The notes: generated by a model from the letters alone, not told the origin. A stretch of DNA of 64,000 bases from Xanthostigma xanthostigma (GCA_963575645.1 OY754464.1:7192001-7256000), one strand, 5' to 3'. Counted from the first letter of the stretch, positions 1 through 11,499 are shown. Numbers and translations are program-made.

Positions 1-48
1 ATGTTAAGCCGTGCAACAGAGAGAGATAACCGAAAGATGTTTGCCATC

Positions 49-193
49 GGTTATATCAAATTGAATTTATTTCTATATAAATGTGTATAAAAAAACTGTT
101 TGGGCATTTTCTGTTGTACGAAACTTATGTAAAATTTTCTCCTCTTTCGTTTAAGACAGGTTTCGAGCCGATCCGATTTAAAATGAGCGAGCT
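49..193. repeat. Dispersed repeat, also at 32111-32248
   Basis: About 145 bp that recurs in the same orientation at 32111-32248. Shared stretches include a run ending in AAAAAACTGTTT and the segment TTCTCCTCTTTCGTTTAAGAC. Copies look roughly 85% identical by eye. No termini were recognised and the family is unknown. The flanks to about position 600 hold no recognisable gene. Confidence 0.6.
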
Positions 194-640
194 ATAAGCA
201 AAAAACTTCGTTTTTCCTAAATTTCTCCCCTCTGGGGCCAAAATTCAAAAATCGGGCGACGTTAGGATCTAAGTTACCCGGAGACGAATCGATCAAAAAA
301 AAGTTTTTTAAAATCGGTTAAGGCGTTTAGGCTGTACGCGTGACACAAAAAAGTGGGACGTACAGATTCACAGATTCACAGACGTACAGACAAAGCGAGT
401 ACATATAGGCGCTTTAGCTTACGCTATTCGCGCCTAAAAACGTACATACTACGCATGCGTCAAGACTGTCAAGCATGCCGTACATACTGCACATCAAAGA
501 TCAGCCTGGGGATTACGTACACAAAATATATTGGAGAGATAGATATATCCATCTCTTTTCACAAATGTAATTTTGACGTTGTTAGAAAAAGAGGTCTGTA
601 GTATCTATCTCTAGAGGTGCATAATACGGCCTCTCAGTTG

Positions 641-773
641 TGTCGGAAACGGCAGCCATATGTGCGCGCGAAATTCAAATCACTGTCAAACTCGTGTCTG
701 GTGTTTGCCCTGTCCTCTGACGTGCCGGAAACGGCAAGCAATAAGCGCGCGTGAAATTCAAATCACTGTCAAA
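641..773 (+). repeat. Two-copy tandem repeat, about 82 bp period
   Basis: Two copies of a ~50 bp segment, starting at 641 and 723. Each holds GGAAACGGCA, an alternating GCGCGC run and AAATTCAAATCACTGTCAAA. The spacer between them is not repeated. No function is evident. Confidence 0.7.
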
Positions 774-874
774 ATAATTTTAAATATTTAATTAATAAAA
801 TTGAAATAAAATAATCTAAAAAAATGTTTTAGAAATACAAATGAGTATAAAATTATACAAATCAGTACTTTCAC

Positions 875-1055
875 CAGTGGCGGATCCACGGGGGGGGGGG
901 GTTTCGGGTTCAAACCCCCCCCTTCCAGAGAATCAAAAATCCCAAATTAAAATCTTACTGGGCAATAAAAAAAAGCTTTTCATGTTTTTCATGAATTCTC
1001 CGGAAAAAATTTTCAAGACCCCCCCCCCCTTGCCGTAATCCTGGATTCGCCACTG
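875..1055. mobile_element. Small hAT-type MITE, 8-bp target duplication
   Basis: The termini are inverted: CAGTGGCGGATCCA at the left and TGGATTCGCCACTG at the right. The element is flanked by ACTTTCAC (867-874) and ACTTTCAG (1056-1063), an 8-bp duplication with one change. The 181-bp body has long G and C runs just inside the ends and no transposase. Ends and duplication length are those of the hAT superfamily. Confidence 0.85.
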
Positions 1056-1234
1056 ACTTTCAGAGTACAGGTTTGAAAAGAGTACGGTTTGCGAAAAAAG
1101 AGTACAAAACTCAGTAAATGAGTATAGTTGGTCACCTTACTTTAATGCACATTGCTGTAAAAGCGTTTTTCTTAAGTTTTTTTTAACTATAATATTGTAT
1201 AACAAAAATATTAGGAGCACTGTGGTTTGAATCT

Positions 1235-1352
1235 AATAAAAAATAGAGTTTAGTGTATTGCTGAAGATGAGAGCATAGCTCTCGAAATGTACATCCACTA
1301 ATAAACTTGTTGTGGTAAGAAGTAACTACTAACTATTCTCTATTTTTTATTA
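1235..1352. repeat. Short foldback with ATTTCG...TCTTCAG box
   Basis: AATAAAAAATAGAG at the left is inverted at the right as CTCTATTTTTTATT. On the minus strand the interior reads ACATTTCGAGAGC...CATCTTCAGCAA. This is a variant of the box found in foldbacks at 9939-10250, 12647-12852 and 28080-28345. Superfamily unknown. Confidence 0.6.
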
Positions 1353-1849
1353 TAATATTGTATTCTATAAAACAAATTATTTGTGATCAACTGGATTCTT
1401 CTAATTCCCATCGACTGCGAGCAGAGATACCGTGATCTGACATTGGCACATTTTTTCGCAGCAATAAAAGTTTCTGCTTTAAATGACTTCGCCATTAAAA
1501 ACACATCTGGGATGGAGAATGGAACTCAGACAGTAGAGATAACGTTCTTATGTTCAAAACTTTCGTAGGCTGTGGCCTATATGCTATAAACGTCTATATC
1601 GATAACAATCAACTCTGAGTTTTATTTTTTACGAAACGATGGAATCGACAAAATGATAAATTCTGGTGACAGTAAAACAAAACTAAATTTTTTTTGGGAC
1701 CTATGGTTTCAAGGCCGTAGGCAGGGGGGGGTGTTTTGAGGGTTATTTGTAACCCACTGTACGTACCACTCGCTGTTACTGACTGACTGACTTGACTCAC
1801 CGAGCTCGTTGTATTTATAGGCGCCGGGTAGGCTTTCCAGAATGTTCTG

Positions 1850-2050
1850 GAATTTGGCAACAAAGCCATTTTTACCTATACGCATATTGTTGGAACATCA
1901 AGCCGATTGTTGTAGCCCCACAATAATCTGTGTATCATTGTCAGAATGACGAGCTGATTGTTGTAGACAACAATGTGTCTTTGAGTAGTCGATTGTTGTC
2001 TCACGAAATCCTTTGTCGTCGCAACGGGGAGTGTGTAACAATACTAACTG
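1850..2050 (+). repeat. Repeat with iterated GATTGTTGT words
   Basis: This segment recurs inverted at 21903-22105. It contains several spaced copies of GATTGTTGT and its complement ACAACAAT. The ORFs here on both strands are by-products of this low-complexity structure. Superfamily unknown. Confidence 0.65.
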
Positions 2051-2159
2051 ATATTCTTTTTGAAATTTTCGTGTATAGATGTTTCCAGAAAATACAAGTA
2101 GCACGAACAACCGCAATAAATCGTTTAAAAAAAACAAACTGAATAAATTCATTTCTTGC

Positions 2160-3335
2160 GAGAATAATAGAGTTAACTGTGGTAATATGGCTTTATGAGA
2201 AAGTTGTGTTCTGGATGACAGTTTTGTGACTCTTTTAGAGAGGATCTAGAGCTCGCGGTGACTTTATTGTTTGGCTCCTGTATCGTTATCCGCCATTGAC
2301 TTGCCTCGGTCCTGCTGTGCGAAATAAATAAATAAACTTGTCAGACAAAAATAGAAAGCTGTATGCGAATTTACGACCACTCGCATCCTAGTTGGGAGAA
2401 AGGATGCCTTTCCCTAGGTGACGTTTCCTGCACATTAAATTTGCCACTTTCTTTTTTTTTATTATTGTAGCGTCTTCTGTTGCAACCATCCTTGACTTTC
2501 AGCTGTCTTGATAAAATAATTGTGGAAAATATAGAGGTTAAGCCGTCTCTCTATATTATATTTTAACCGACTTCAAGAAATTCCGGCCAGTTGCGCGACG
2601 GGACCATCCCAACTTCAAAAGTTTGACATTTGATATATTATAATAAAGAAAATAAAATTTCTTATATCGAGTGAGGTGACGCGGGTAATGACTAGTTCAA
2701 TATATTTGCTATTCGTTGTTATGGTTACCTACGCAATATGTACCACGTCATGTAAAAATTAATCAAAGCATGCTTAATTAGTTTATTTCTGACAGATTTA
2801 TAAAACAAACGAACAGCTGTTTTTTTCTTAGTTTCAAAATAAGAAATTTAGAAAAAAATGTAAACGAAACTTTCTTGAAAAAATAAAAAGAATAATTAGC
2901 CGTTATGAAAAGTGTACCATTATTAGCATATATCTCTTCTGCGCATGCGCCGATTACCCCAAAAAACAATTATATAGGGCTCTTCATGTCTGCATACCAA
3001 ACATCCTTCTAAAATTTGGTTTCAATCCGCTCATCCGTTTGACCTGTATCGTGCTCCTCACAGTCAAACAGACGTACAGACTTTTTCCAAAAATATCTTT
3101 TTCGGATTCGGGGGACTTCAAAACGAAAAAATATTGTAAAATTTTTGAAAAAATAATTTTTCGCTTAAATTAGGTAGTACCATTCCTCACTTGTAATCTT
3201 TAATTGTAAAAGAGGAGGTTATTAATTCCTGGAAAATCTGTCAGAAAATGGAATTATACAAGCAAAGGGCTCTTACTTAAGTATGTACGATAATTAATTA
3301 CGCACGTGAGTTCATAAATGTACATTTGTCTGACA
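2160..3335. other. Intergenic/intronic, nothing specific
   Basis: AT-rich sequence without a convincing gene. A segment near 2565-2600 resembles the 'accgacttcaa' tails common in insect retroelements, but it is too short to call. The small ORF at 2778-2969 on the minus strand is low-complexity Phe/Leu/Ile. Confidence 0.5.
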
Positions 3336-3665
3336 CCTCGAACTATTTAAAATGTCTGACACCTCGAATATGTTCGACGTATTCGAGGTGTCAGACATTT
3401 TAAATAGTTCATGTTATTTTTCAGAGAACATTATTCTAGCGTTTTGGTTGAAGTTTTTAAGCTATCCAATTAAAAAAACAAACAGTATCTATAAACGTCA
3501 AAACGTCAAAACGACATCTTTCGGAAAATTTAGAGGGAAAACGCCCCAAAATCAAGAAAAGTCATAGAGCAAATAGGTGTCAGATTAGGCCTAATGAAAC
3601 CATATACAAAGTTTGGAGAGAGTATGCGTCAACAAAATTTTTGCCGACGGGCATTCTGACTATAA
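3336..3665 (+). repeat. Hairpin-headed repeat F, copy 1, with conserved mini-ORF
   Basis: Begins with a near-perfect palindrome at 3336-3411: GAACTATTTAAAATGTCTGA inverts as the mirror word ending AAATAGTTC, around TATTCGAGG/CCTCGAATA. About 250 bp of body follows. Related copies are at 23594-23885 and 34574-34885. Within 3503-3661 one frame reads SKRHLSENLEGKRPKIKKSH and onward without a stop, matching copy 2 at protein level. Neither transposase nor target duplication was recognised, so the superfamily is open. Confidence 0.7.
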
Positions 3666-3924
3666 AAATAATAATTTATTTTGGAAAATAAAAACGATTT
3701 TTAAAAGTTTTCTAACTTTTTTCAATTAATTGTATAAAAATGCGTAAGGACCGATTTTGTAGACAGTCAAATTTTCAATGAGAGCATTGTTGGTAAAATT
3801 CTATTTTTTCCCTAAAATTCTATGCTTGTCAACTTTTTTCAATCAATTTATAAGCTTATGACATTCACAATTTGAAAACAAAAATTATACACTTAACACG
3901 ACAGATAAATAATATTAAAATTAG

Positions 3925-4060
3925 AAGATTAAAGGAAGAATCCTGGTGGCATAGGATCACTGAACTAAGCAAATACTGAAGGTTTTTTTATTGCATTTAA
4001 TCTTCCAACATTTAAACAGGATCATCATCACTCTAAATTATTAGAATTATTTTTCACAAT
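3925..4060 (-). repeat. Fragment of foldback family G
   Basis: Inverted relative to 12596-12700. Shared words include AAGATTAAAGGA, GGTGGCATAGGATCA and AATCTTCCAACATTTAAACA. It appears to be one arm plus flank of the element complete at 12647-12852. Confidence 0.65.
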
Positions 4061-4139
4061 TAAAATTAGACCGTTGTTAGAGATCAGGACCCATAGACAA
4101 GAAATGCTTAGGGCATCAAGGAGTCTTAATCCGGCACTG
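4060..4139 (-). mobile_element. Terminal fragment of a hAT element
   Basis: Read on the minus strand it begins CAGTGCCGGATTAAGACTCC, the terminus of the hAT element at 17155-18349, and continues with matching sequence (TTGATGCC, TTTCTTG, CTATGGGTCC). The rest of that element is not recognisable here, so this is a truncated copy. Confidence 0.7.
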
Positions 4140-4424
4140 ACATTTGTGCTACTTTTGAGAAATCTATTATAAAAACAATTTAAGATTTGTGCCGCGTCAT
4201 CAACAGGTCTGATAAATGAACCGCCTCTAGACGCCGCGCGTTGGTTGAAGATCGAAAGCGGAAATGAACTTGACGGGAAGTTTTCGCTGAAGTTTCCGTT
4301 TTTCACCAGACGTTCATAACCGGTTTTCAAACTTCTCATCTATACAGAAACATTTATAGATATCATAAGGCGTTATTTTTTTTTATTTTTGAAAAAGACG
4401 AACATTTAAATTTATTATCTATAG

Positions 4425-4580
4425 TAGCGATGTAACGAATGTCTATTTTTAGACATTCGCGAATACGTATATTCAGTTTTTTTGACAGATGATTGTCCGC
4501 GCAATTCGCACGCACACATTTATAGTGGTTCTGAGTACTAGCTTGATTATTAATTTTAAGTGTAAAACTTTATTACCTAA
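4425..4580 (+). mobile_element. hAT-like end with iterated CATTCG words
   Basis: Starts TAGCGATGTAACGAATG, then AGACATTCGCGAAT. An inverted relative lies at about 41905-42070, including the shared word CGCACGCACACATTT. The TAG-GATG start and repeated subterminal word follow the plan of the TAG-ended hAT elements elsewhere in the window. The far end was not found. Confidence 0.5.
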
Positions 4581-5147
4581 TGTAATAGTAAAGGCTGATA
4601 TCTATATCTATACTGTACCAAAACTGTTGTAGTCCGTGGCAAAAATTATTTATTTGCAATAAAAAATGTTTAACAAAACAGTAAAACACACAAACAAAAG
4701 CGTACTTCTTTAACTTAACAGAAATAATAACGTTAACAGAAACAAAACTAATAGTTCTAAATAATAAAAATAAAAGACTAAGTAACACAGAATGTAGAGT
4801 CACTAAATTATGTACATAAAATGTTTACAACACAGGAACACAACACAAAGTTTATCAGCACACTTGTCTATTAACTATAAGTCATTTATGTAAAACCAGA
4901 TTTATATATAATTGCACTCAATAAAGTTTATTTATTTTTACAGTATAATTTATGTCGTAATGCCAGAGCACTACATGCACAACACGAATAACTGACTGAC
5001 TTGACTGAACCACTCTGCTCGCATTTTATAGTTTCGTCACACGCTCTAGAATGTTCTAGTAGTTCCGAGATTCCTTCCTTTACATGTATTGGTTTCTTCA
5101 GCTATTGCAAGAAAAGGGTCTTTACCTGTCTTCGATTGTTATTGTTG
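4581..5147. other. No recognisable feature
   Basis: AT-rich sequence. An AATAAAGTTTATTTA-type stretch near 4920 could be a polyadenylation signal of an old retroelement, but there is no coding remnant beside it. Confidence 0.4.
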
Positions 5148-5493
5148 TCGTTACTAATATATAAAGCTGAAGAGTTTGTTGGTTTGGTTGGTTGATCGCG
5201 CTAATCTCAGGAACTAGGTACTGGTTAGAATTGAAACATTTTTTTTGTTGGATTTTTCATTTATCGAGGAAGATTATAGGCTATATAATGTCACGCTACG
5301 ACCAATAGGAGCGGAGCATCAATGAAAAATGTGGCAAAATGTAACTGTTCGTCCGACAAAACCTTTTGAACGATAACTCTGATCATCATGAAATTTGAAC
5401 ACAACATTCATCTCGGTAAACTAAGATGCATGTGATTACTCATGTCCCTCCCCCATTCGTTATTTTGCACTCGGGTGAAACCGGGCGGGAACT
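5148..5493 (+). mobile_element. Helitron family A, near full length
   Basis: 5' region TACTAATATATAAAGCTGAA, then the family body (GACCAATAGGAGCGGAGCAT). The 3' hairpin is mutated (CTCGG-GTGAAA-CCGGG) and the expected CTAG is degraded. It matches 37289-37696 and others in this window. Non-autonomous: no Rep/helicase. Confidence 0.75.
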
Positions 5494-5684
5494 GTGTTGT
5501 GTGGAAGACTAAGTCGTCTTTTCTAGAACTTCCCATAGCGTGGGTATATTAATAATAACAATAAGATAATTATTAGCTTTTCACTTTCTGTCTTTATCTC
5601 ATGAGTATTCACTTTTTAAATTGTTATAAACGAACTGGGTTTGTGATCGTTATACAAATCTTTTTTCACTGTTTTAATTGCTTT

Positions 5685-5892
5685 GTTCCAGCCTCTCTGC
5701 GAACGGTAATATTACCGTCACGGCCATGAGCAGTATTTAAAACGTGTTCCAATCGAGATTAGAACGGTTCTAGAACTGTCCTTTAAGCCACAAAACAGTG
5801 CACATGCGCACAAAACCGATACAAAACAGTTTCGTTTTAGCTACTGCTCATGACTGCAACGATAATAACACCGTTTGCAGAGCGGTTGGAAC
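5685..5892. mobile_element. Terminal-inverted-repeat MITE
   Basis: Left end GTTCCAGCCTCTCTGC and right end GCAGAGCGGTTGGAAC are imperfect inverted repeats. Similarity extends about 50 bp inward (CATGAGCAGTA against TACTGCTCATG). Target duplication is unclear, so the superfamily is not assigned. Confidence 0.65.
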
Positions 5893-6141
5893 GTAGCTAA
5901 TGTCACCAGCAGTAAGGGTTATTTTTCACGTTGTATCCGACTGCGGAGGTTTGTAAAAAGTTTGTGGGTATCTATATTTATAGCTTGTGCCACTCTAGCG
6001 CAATTAAATGACTGAATTGTTTCTCATAAACGATGTGCTGATAGATTTACCATGGACCCGCGGGTGATAAATATATGAAGTCGTATAAATTTATCTATGG
6101 CGGACGCACATTGCCACGTCGCGTTCGTTATGTGGGAATTC

Positions 6142-6443
6142 TGTTGAGAAAAGTATAGATAAATATTACAATACAAGAAAAATCAGCTATACCATACCGC
6201 ATAGAACAACGTTCTTCGAAAAAGGATTGATTTATACCGGCTTAAAAATATTTGAAAAATTACCTAACAACCTAACAACTTAAAAATTGAAAAAATCCTA
6301 TAAAGTTTAATAAAGAGCTAAAAGAATATTTAATATATAAGGAACCTTACTCCTTACATGAATTTTGTAACTAATTTTTTCTTCTCTTGTGACGTATTGT
6401 ATCCCAAAATGGGCTCAACAATAAATGTTTATTCTATTCTATT
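6142..6443 (+). pseudogene. LINE 3' tail with C-terminal reverse-transcriptase remnant
   Basis: The plus strand encodes YNTRKISYTIPHRTTFFEKG, then a stretch around LIYTGLKIFEKLPNN, and after a frameshift FNKELKEYLIYKEPYSLHEF before a stop. These are the conserved closing motifs of arthropod Jockey/CR1-like non-LTR retrotransposon polyproteins. A short 3' region ending in TTCTATTCTATTC follows. It is 5'-truncated, as is normal for LINEs, and dead. Confidence 0.8.
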
Positions 6444-6457
6444 CAAATCACCTAGAA

Positions 6458-6716
6458 CAGTGATGGAGAACATATGAGCCTCGGGTCAGACACTGACCCA
6501 GGCAGGCTTTTTAAATGGCCCACGTGTTTATTTCGATAAACTCATTTTTTATAGGTATAATAAAAGATAGAACAGTCAATAATACTATAAAAAAGACGGA
6601 CAAGTGTTCCGTCCGTACCGTTGTTTCATAAAAATTATATTTGTCATGTAATAATTCTATATATAAAATCAGAAATTTATGATTTTCGGATTTTTTTCTT
6701 TACTTGTGCTATGCAA
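6458..6716 (+). mobile_element. hAT-type element, one end
   Basis: Begins CAGTGATGGAGAACATATGA, a hAT-like terminus. The same sequence is present inverted at 38643-39477, where it is interrupted by a mariner-type element. This copy is the uninterrupted version, reading through TTTTATATATAGAATT on the minus strand. The opposite terminus was not found. Confidence 0.7.
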
Positions 6717-6875
6717 CCTTTCGCGCCAAACACGAATCTAGGTTAAAGGGAAGCATTAAAAGTTTTGATAAGTGAGTCAGTGTAAAAAAAAAAATAATCA
6801 AGTGATTTGCAATTCTAAAAATAAAAAATTTAAATAAGTCAAGTTATTTGCAATTCTAAAAACAAAAAAGATAAT

Positions 6876-6946
6876 TGCATCGGCCAGTAGTCGATCACAG
6901 GGCGCACGCGTGGCAGACGAGCATTCTACCACTGAATCACCGTCGC
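6876..6946 (-). pseudogene. Decayed tRNA-Gly (GCC) pseudogene
   Basis: The minus strand reads GCGACGGTGATTCAGTGGTA, GAATGCTCGTCTGCCACGCG and ends CCGATGCA. D arm, anticodon loop (CTGCCAC, anticodon GCC) and acceptor 3' strand match tRNA-Gly(GCC). The T arm has lost its GGTTCGATTCC consensus and the 5' acceptor strand carries changes. It is not a functional gene. Confidence 0.8.
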
Positions 6947-6989
6947 TCTTAAAGACTTGCTGCTTACACTGCATTACTAAGAGCTGTTA

Positions 6990-7828
6990 CTGTTTTCTGT
7001 AAGCTTTCTAAATTTCAAAAGTAGGTACCTATAGGTATTAAAGAATTCAATTTTTGCAATTTTTTCAAGGTATACCTACCTCTTTAAAAAATGCTATTTT
7101 TGACGGAAACCGAAATCTTTCGGAACTTTGCGAAAACCATCATGCTTATAGAAAAAAAAAACACGCTGAATCCAATGACCACAAACAAACGTCTGTATGT
7201 CTTCAAAGTTTAGAAGCTATTTGCGTTTACAGTTTTTAGAAAATCATATTAAATCTTCGAATGACCGTAGTTTCTAAATTAAAAGAGATATAGACGTTTA
7301 CTTACGTTCTTTGAATTCAGCGTAATTTTTTCTGTAAGCATTCTCCATTTCAATAGGATATTAAAGAATTCGATTTTTGCAATTTTTTCAAGGTATACCC
7401 CTTTAAAAAAAACGATTTTTGACGAAAACCGAATTCTTTCAGAACGTTGGCAAATTCCTCATGCTTATAGAAAAAAACACTCTGAATCCAATGAGCACAA
7501 ACAAACGTTTGTAATCTGTATGTCTTTTGGTTTAGATTGTTTAGAAGTTATTTGCGTTTAAATAGTTTTCAGAAAATCATATAAAACCTCCGAATGGCCG
7601 TATAGTTTCCAAACTAAAAGAGATACAGACGTTTGCTTTCGCTCTTTGAATTCAGCGTATTTTTTTCTGTAAGCATTCTCAATTTCAAAATTATATTAAA
7701 GAATTCGATTTTTGCATTTTTTTCGAGGCATACCCCTTTAAAAAAATTGCGATTTTTGACGAAAACTCAAATCTTTCTGAACTTTTGCAAAATCACCATG
7801 CTTATAGAAAAAAACACGCTGAATCCAG
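6990..7828 (+). repeat. Satellite-like array, about 330-bp monomer, 2.5 copies
   Basis: Three successive units start with TCTGTAAGC(A/T)TTCT near 6998, 7330 and 7665. Each continues through AAAGAATTCRATTTTTGCA, TTTTTTCAAGG, a ~15-bp variant stretch and CATGCTTATAGAAAAAA. The last unit stops after CACGCTGAATCCA. Single inverted units lie at 13125-13440 and 14690-14815. ORFs overlapping the array reflect its own frame and have no recognisable product. Confidence 0.85.
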
Positions 7829-7867
7829 CATGGTCGTAAAACGTCGTATGTCGTCCAAAAAAAGTTT

Positions 7868-7965
7868 CGAACTAAAAAAATTAGTATTTAACCATCCCCT
7901 CTCTCCCTTTACAAGTAACGCCACTGATTTAGTGACCCACTTCTCAAAAAGGTTCGCCATCACTG
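7868..7965 (-). mobile_element. hAT-type terminal fragment
   Basis: Read on the minus strand this starts CAGTGATGGCGAACCTTTTT, a typical hAT terminus close to that at 39477. The left limit is uncertain. Confidence 0.55.
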
Positions 7966-7985
7966 ACCTAGAACTACTTCGCAAC

Positions 7986-8333
7986 TAGAGCTGTAAAAGT
8001 AACGAGAAATTGTGTACCCGTATGTATTCGTTACTTAAAGAACCAGTACCCGTTACTTTCGTATCGTTACGTTACTCGTTACTTTTCATACGACATACAA
8101 TCGCGTACTAACAGCATCAAGAAAGTGTATGTTCTCTGGCATCATCGAGCATGTACCATCGCATCAAGGCGCGTCGCATACGTGATACGGTAAACCGCAT
8201 CAAACGAGTCGAACTGACATGGATACGACAAATGCGAGTAACAAAATGAATTTGTAAGTAAAGATTCGTTACTTCGAGTCAGACAATGTACCCGCTACTC
8301 AGTAACGAATACATACGGTTTGTTACAGCTCTA
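7986..8333. mobile_element. TAG-ended hAT-like element B, copy 1
   Basis: Ends TAGAGCTGTAAAAGTAACG and, on the other strand, TAGAGCTGTAACAAACCG. The subterminal regions iterate CGTTAC/GTAACG many times. Flanks TTCGCAAC and TGCGCCAC agree at 6 of 8 positions, an old 8-bp duplication. The inverted copy at 9528-9869 keeps a perfect duplication. No transposase. Confidence 0.8.
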
Positions 8334-8339
8334 TGCGCC

Positions 8340-9520
8340 ACTGTTACTATCTCAAGACAAGGGCGGCAGTTCTTTAAAGCCTCGAGTGGCTAAAATCGTT
8401 AATGCGTCTCTGTGAATATACTAATTGTTTGATAATAAAACCAACACAACACGTGGTACATCATTAAGCAATGAAAGTAAATTTTATACCAACTGACTAT
8501 ACCATAAACTTGATACATAGATTGTATAAATTAAAGTTTATAATTAGTTTAATACAGGGCTGTAGTCGAAAACAAAACTCATTAAGAACGTAGTCTGGTG
8601 TTCGGGTTTTGAAAAAACGAATTTATTTTTTTTACATTTTTAGTAAGTATAATATATTGAGAAAATACTGTAAACATTTTAGACCGAAATATTAAATATT
8701 TACAAAGCTACATTATATAGTCGAGAGCAGCAACGGTCTTACGGTAAGACTTTTACCTCAATTGTTATTACGTTACCCTTATACTCTCGCAGAGTAGAGC
8801 AAACAAATTAGCAGAAAATGATGCCTTTGAAGAAACGGAAGGTTTACTATACACCAGGCATAGCTGATTAGTGTAAATATTCATTTTTATTTTTTTGTAA
8901 GAAATCTGAAATTAAAACTTTAAACGCGTTTTTCTCAAATCTACGTTTTTCTAAGCGGCGCGGGTGATTGAAACAATTGTATACAACCGATTGCTTTCAG
9001 TTTTGCACAGGGTATTCTACACAACAATAGCTCCGTCCGGTACTAGAATTACTTAATTATAAAAATTATTTCTATTTTTTTTAACTGATTTTTAACGAAA
9101 AAATCACGATTTTCTTGTTGTTTTTTTTCTAAAACCCGCCATTTTGTTATTTATCAATAAAAATGTTTATTTCTAGTACGGGATAGAGCCACAAGCCTAC
9201 GAAACAATAACCAATTTAATTTTTATAATTCAGATGACTCCAAGTGACGTTATCACCCGCGCTACCCACCCACCTCCATTTAAAGTTGTCTACTTTAGGT
9301 TAAAAAAACAATTATAAAATAGCGTAAAATTAAGCAAAAAAAATTTTTTTGTTTTAGTTTACGATGTCAGTAAAAACATGTAATAAAATTGAAAACATCG
9401 TACATTATTTTGATATTAAAAAAAATTCTGAAATAACGGTTGAAAACAAGCCTGAACATAGGACTACGTCCTTAAGGCCACTGTGCATCACGAGACTGGT
9501 TTTTCAGCTAGATTCCTTGC
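8340..9520. other. No recognisable feature
   Basis: AT-rich non-coding sequence without a repeated partner that I could identify elsewhere in the window. No splice-bounded open reading frame of note. The ORF at 9364-9582 ends inside the following hAT-like element and is not supported. Confidence 0.4.
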
Positions 9521-9527
9521 TAGATAT

Positions 9528-9869
9528 TAGAGCTATAACAAACCGTATGTATTCGTTACTGAGTAACGGGTACATCGTCTGACTCGAAGTAACGAATCGT
9601 TACTTACAAATTCATTTCGTTACTCGCATTTGTCGTATCCATGTCAGTTCGACTCGTTTGATGCGGTTATACGTTATACGAACGAAGTCATACCGTATTA
9701 CGTATGCGACGCGCCTCGATGCGATGGTACATGCTTGATGCTGTTAGTACACGATTGTATGTCGTATGAAAAGTAACGAGTAACGTAACGATACGAAAGT
9801 AACGGGTAATGGTTCTTTAAGTAACGAATACACACGGGTACACAATTTCTCGTTACTTTTGCAGCTCTA
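9528..9869. mobile_element. TAG-ended hAT-like element B, copy 2
   Basis: Inverted copy of 7986-8333, bounded by a perfect 8-bp duplication CTAGATAT (9520-9527 and 9870-9877). Ends TAGAGCTATAACAAACCG and, inverted, TAGAGCTGCAAAAGTAACG. It iterates GTAACG near both ends. Confidence 0.88.
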
Positions 9870-9938
9870 CTAGATATAACTGCTAGTTGGTTTGTCTGAT
9901 CGACGTTCAAATCTTTGATTAACGTCTGATTAGAACTC

Positions 9939-10250
9939 TTCAATAAATAAAATTATCGACCAATTTTTCAGACAATATATTAACAAAATATAATTAATAC
10001 ATTAACGTTTCGATCCCGATTTGGATCTTCTTCAGAATGGATCTAAAAATATAAAAAATAATTAATACTTATTTAGTTTCTATTTATTTTTAAAAATATA
10101 TAGAAAAAAAAAATATATAGAGATTTATTATTTTTTATATTTTTAGATCCATTCTGAAGAAGATCCAAATCGGGATCGAAACGTTAATGTATTAATCATA
10201 TTTTGTTAATATATTGTCTGAAAAATTGGTCGATAATTTTATTTATTGAA
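9939..10250. repeat. Foldback element with ACGTTTCG...CTTCTTCAG box
   Basis: Long palindrome. The left arm, starting TTCAATAAATAAAATTATCG, is inverted at the right end through about 130 bp. Each arm carries TTAACGTTTCGATCCCGAT and CTTCTTCAGAATGGATC near the loop. A diverged copy is at 24738-25110 and a single arm at 48690-48830. Probably non-autonomous; superfamily unknown. Confidence 0.8.
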
Positions 10251-10374
10251 TAGTGGACGTTTATTGTCTCTGAACAGAATGCACACTATGGCACAGTGTT
10301 TTAGGTAGGGAGCTGACGCGTAAAAACAGCATGTCGTCCCAACCTTCTGCCGCGTGGTACATAACCTATATTTA

Positions 10375-10806
10375 AGTAATTTAGAGCATTTTTTCTTCTA
10401 TGATATATAGGCGGAATCTGGACCCATTTTAAGATAAGGGTAATAAAAAATTTCAAAACAAGGGTTAAAAAAAATTTTGCCGCTTCGTTTTTAGGTTCTG
10501 TTAGAACCAAATGGCCGGGAAATACCAACGGCAGAAATTGCACCCTTCCCAAACCACTCGTAAGAAAGTGGATTAAAATGATCATAAATCCACTTTCTTA
10601 GAAGTGGCTTGGAGAGGGTGCAATTGGTCAAAAATTTCTGCTGCTGGTATATCACGGTCATTTGGCTCTAACATAACCTAAAAACGAAGCTGCAGAATTT
10701 TTTTTTAATCCTTGTTTTACCCTCTTTGAAATTTTTTATTCCCCCTATCTTAAAATGGGTTCGGATTCCGCCTATATATCATAGAAGAAAAAATGCTCTA
10801 ATTTAC
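10375..10806. repeat. Large foldback, arms about 200 bp
   Basis: The left arm, from TAATTTAGAGCATTTTTTCT, is mirrored by AGAAAAAATGCTCTAATTTA at the right end. Other matched words are CTTCGTTTTTAGGTT/AACCTAAAAACGAAG and GTGCAA/TTGCAC around a loop near 10575. ORFs on both strands are readings of the two arms. No other copy was noticed. Confidence 0.75.
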
Positions 10807-10844
10807 TACAATAGCTTATATATACCAAGCGGCAGCTTCCTAAC

Positions 10845-11055
10845 TATTTGGCTCTGGGCGTTTGCCGATGTTGTCCACGTGACAAGATACTGTTTCCTTA
10901 TTGGTTCTTGTTCAAAAACAACCAGACGAACAAGCAAGAAAAATAACCCCGGTTCTAACTTCATTTCCATCTTCGGAACAAGCACTGCACCTAGCCCAAG
11001 CCCCAGCAGTGTTTCTAGCGGCAAAACTAGCCTCGTGTGCAGCGATCTTTAATCT
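10845..11055 (-). mobile_element. Partial Harbinger-like element (GCACACGAGG ends)
   Basis: Retains the right end CTAGCCTCGTGTGCAGCG and the segment CACGTGACAAGATACTG...TTGGTTCTTG, which is inverted in the full copies at 15389-15820 and 54374-54833. Left terminus diverged or missing. Confidence 0.6.
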
Positions 11056-11059
11056 TGAT

Positions 11060-11495
11060 AAATTATTTTGATTTACAGGAATTCTTGCTGAAAAATAACT
11101 TTTGTTTCGTCACAACATAGTTTTATTTTGATTTCTGTGAATTATGTTGTAATATATTGCGCAACAAGTACGGTAAGTTGTCGATTGCCCGTTATGCCGA
11201 CTATAGTAAATACAGTAGAAATGTCATTAATTCGGGAAATTCTAACAATACTCAAAATGCATTCTGATATTAGATTTAATCCCGATCGATTCTTATTGCA
11301 CTCGTCTTCGGCCCTGTGTTTGAACGAAAATAATTAATGTAATACTCAAATAAGAATTGTGGGAACTTTTTTAATGAACCTTATTGTGGTATGGAGATTT
11401 GACGTACCACTTTCATCGTGTTTTGTGATTGATTATTTCACAGACCTTCACACTCACAGTAAAATGGTTCTATGGTGCGGAATAGGTTTATTTAA
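11060..11495. other. No recognisable feature
   Basis: Non-coding sequence between two mobile elements. The 69-codon ORF starting at 11128 shows no recognisable domain, splice context or second copy. Confidence 0.4.
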
Positions 11496-11499
11496 ATAA

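Noticed and set aside
3336-3411. Parvovirus-like terminal hairpin
   Set aside because: The palindrome is striking, but no viral coding sequence lies beside it and the body is a repeat present three times; no support beyond shape.
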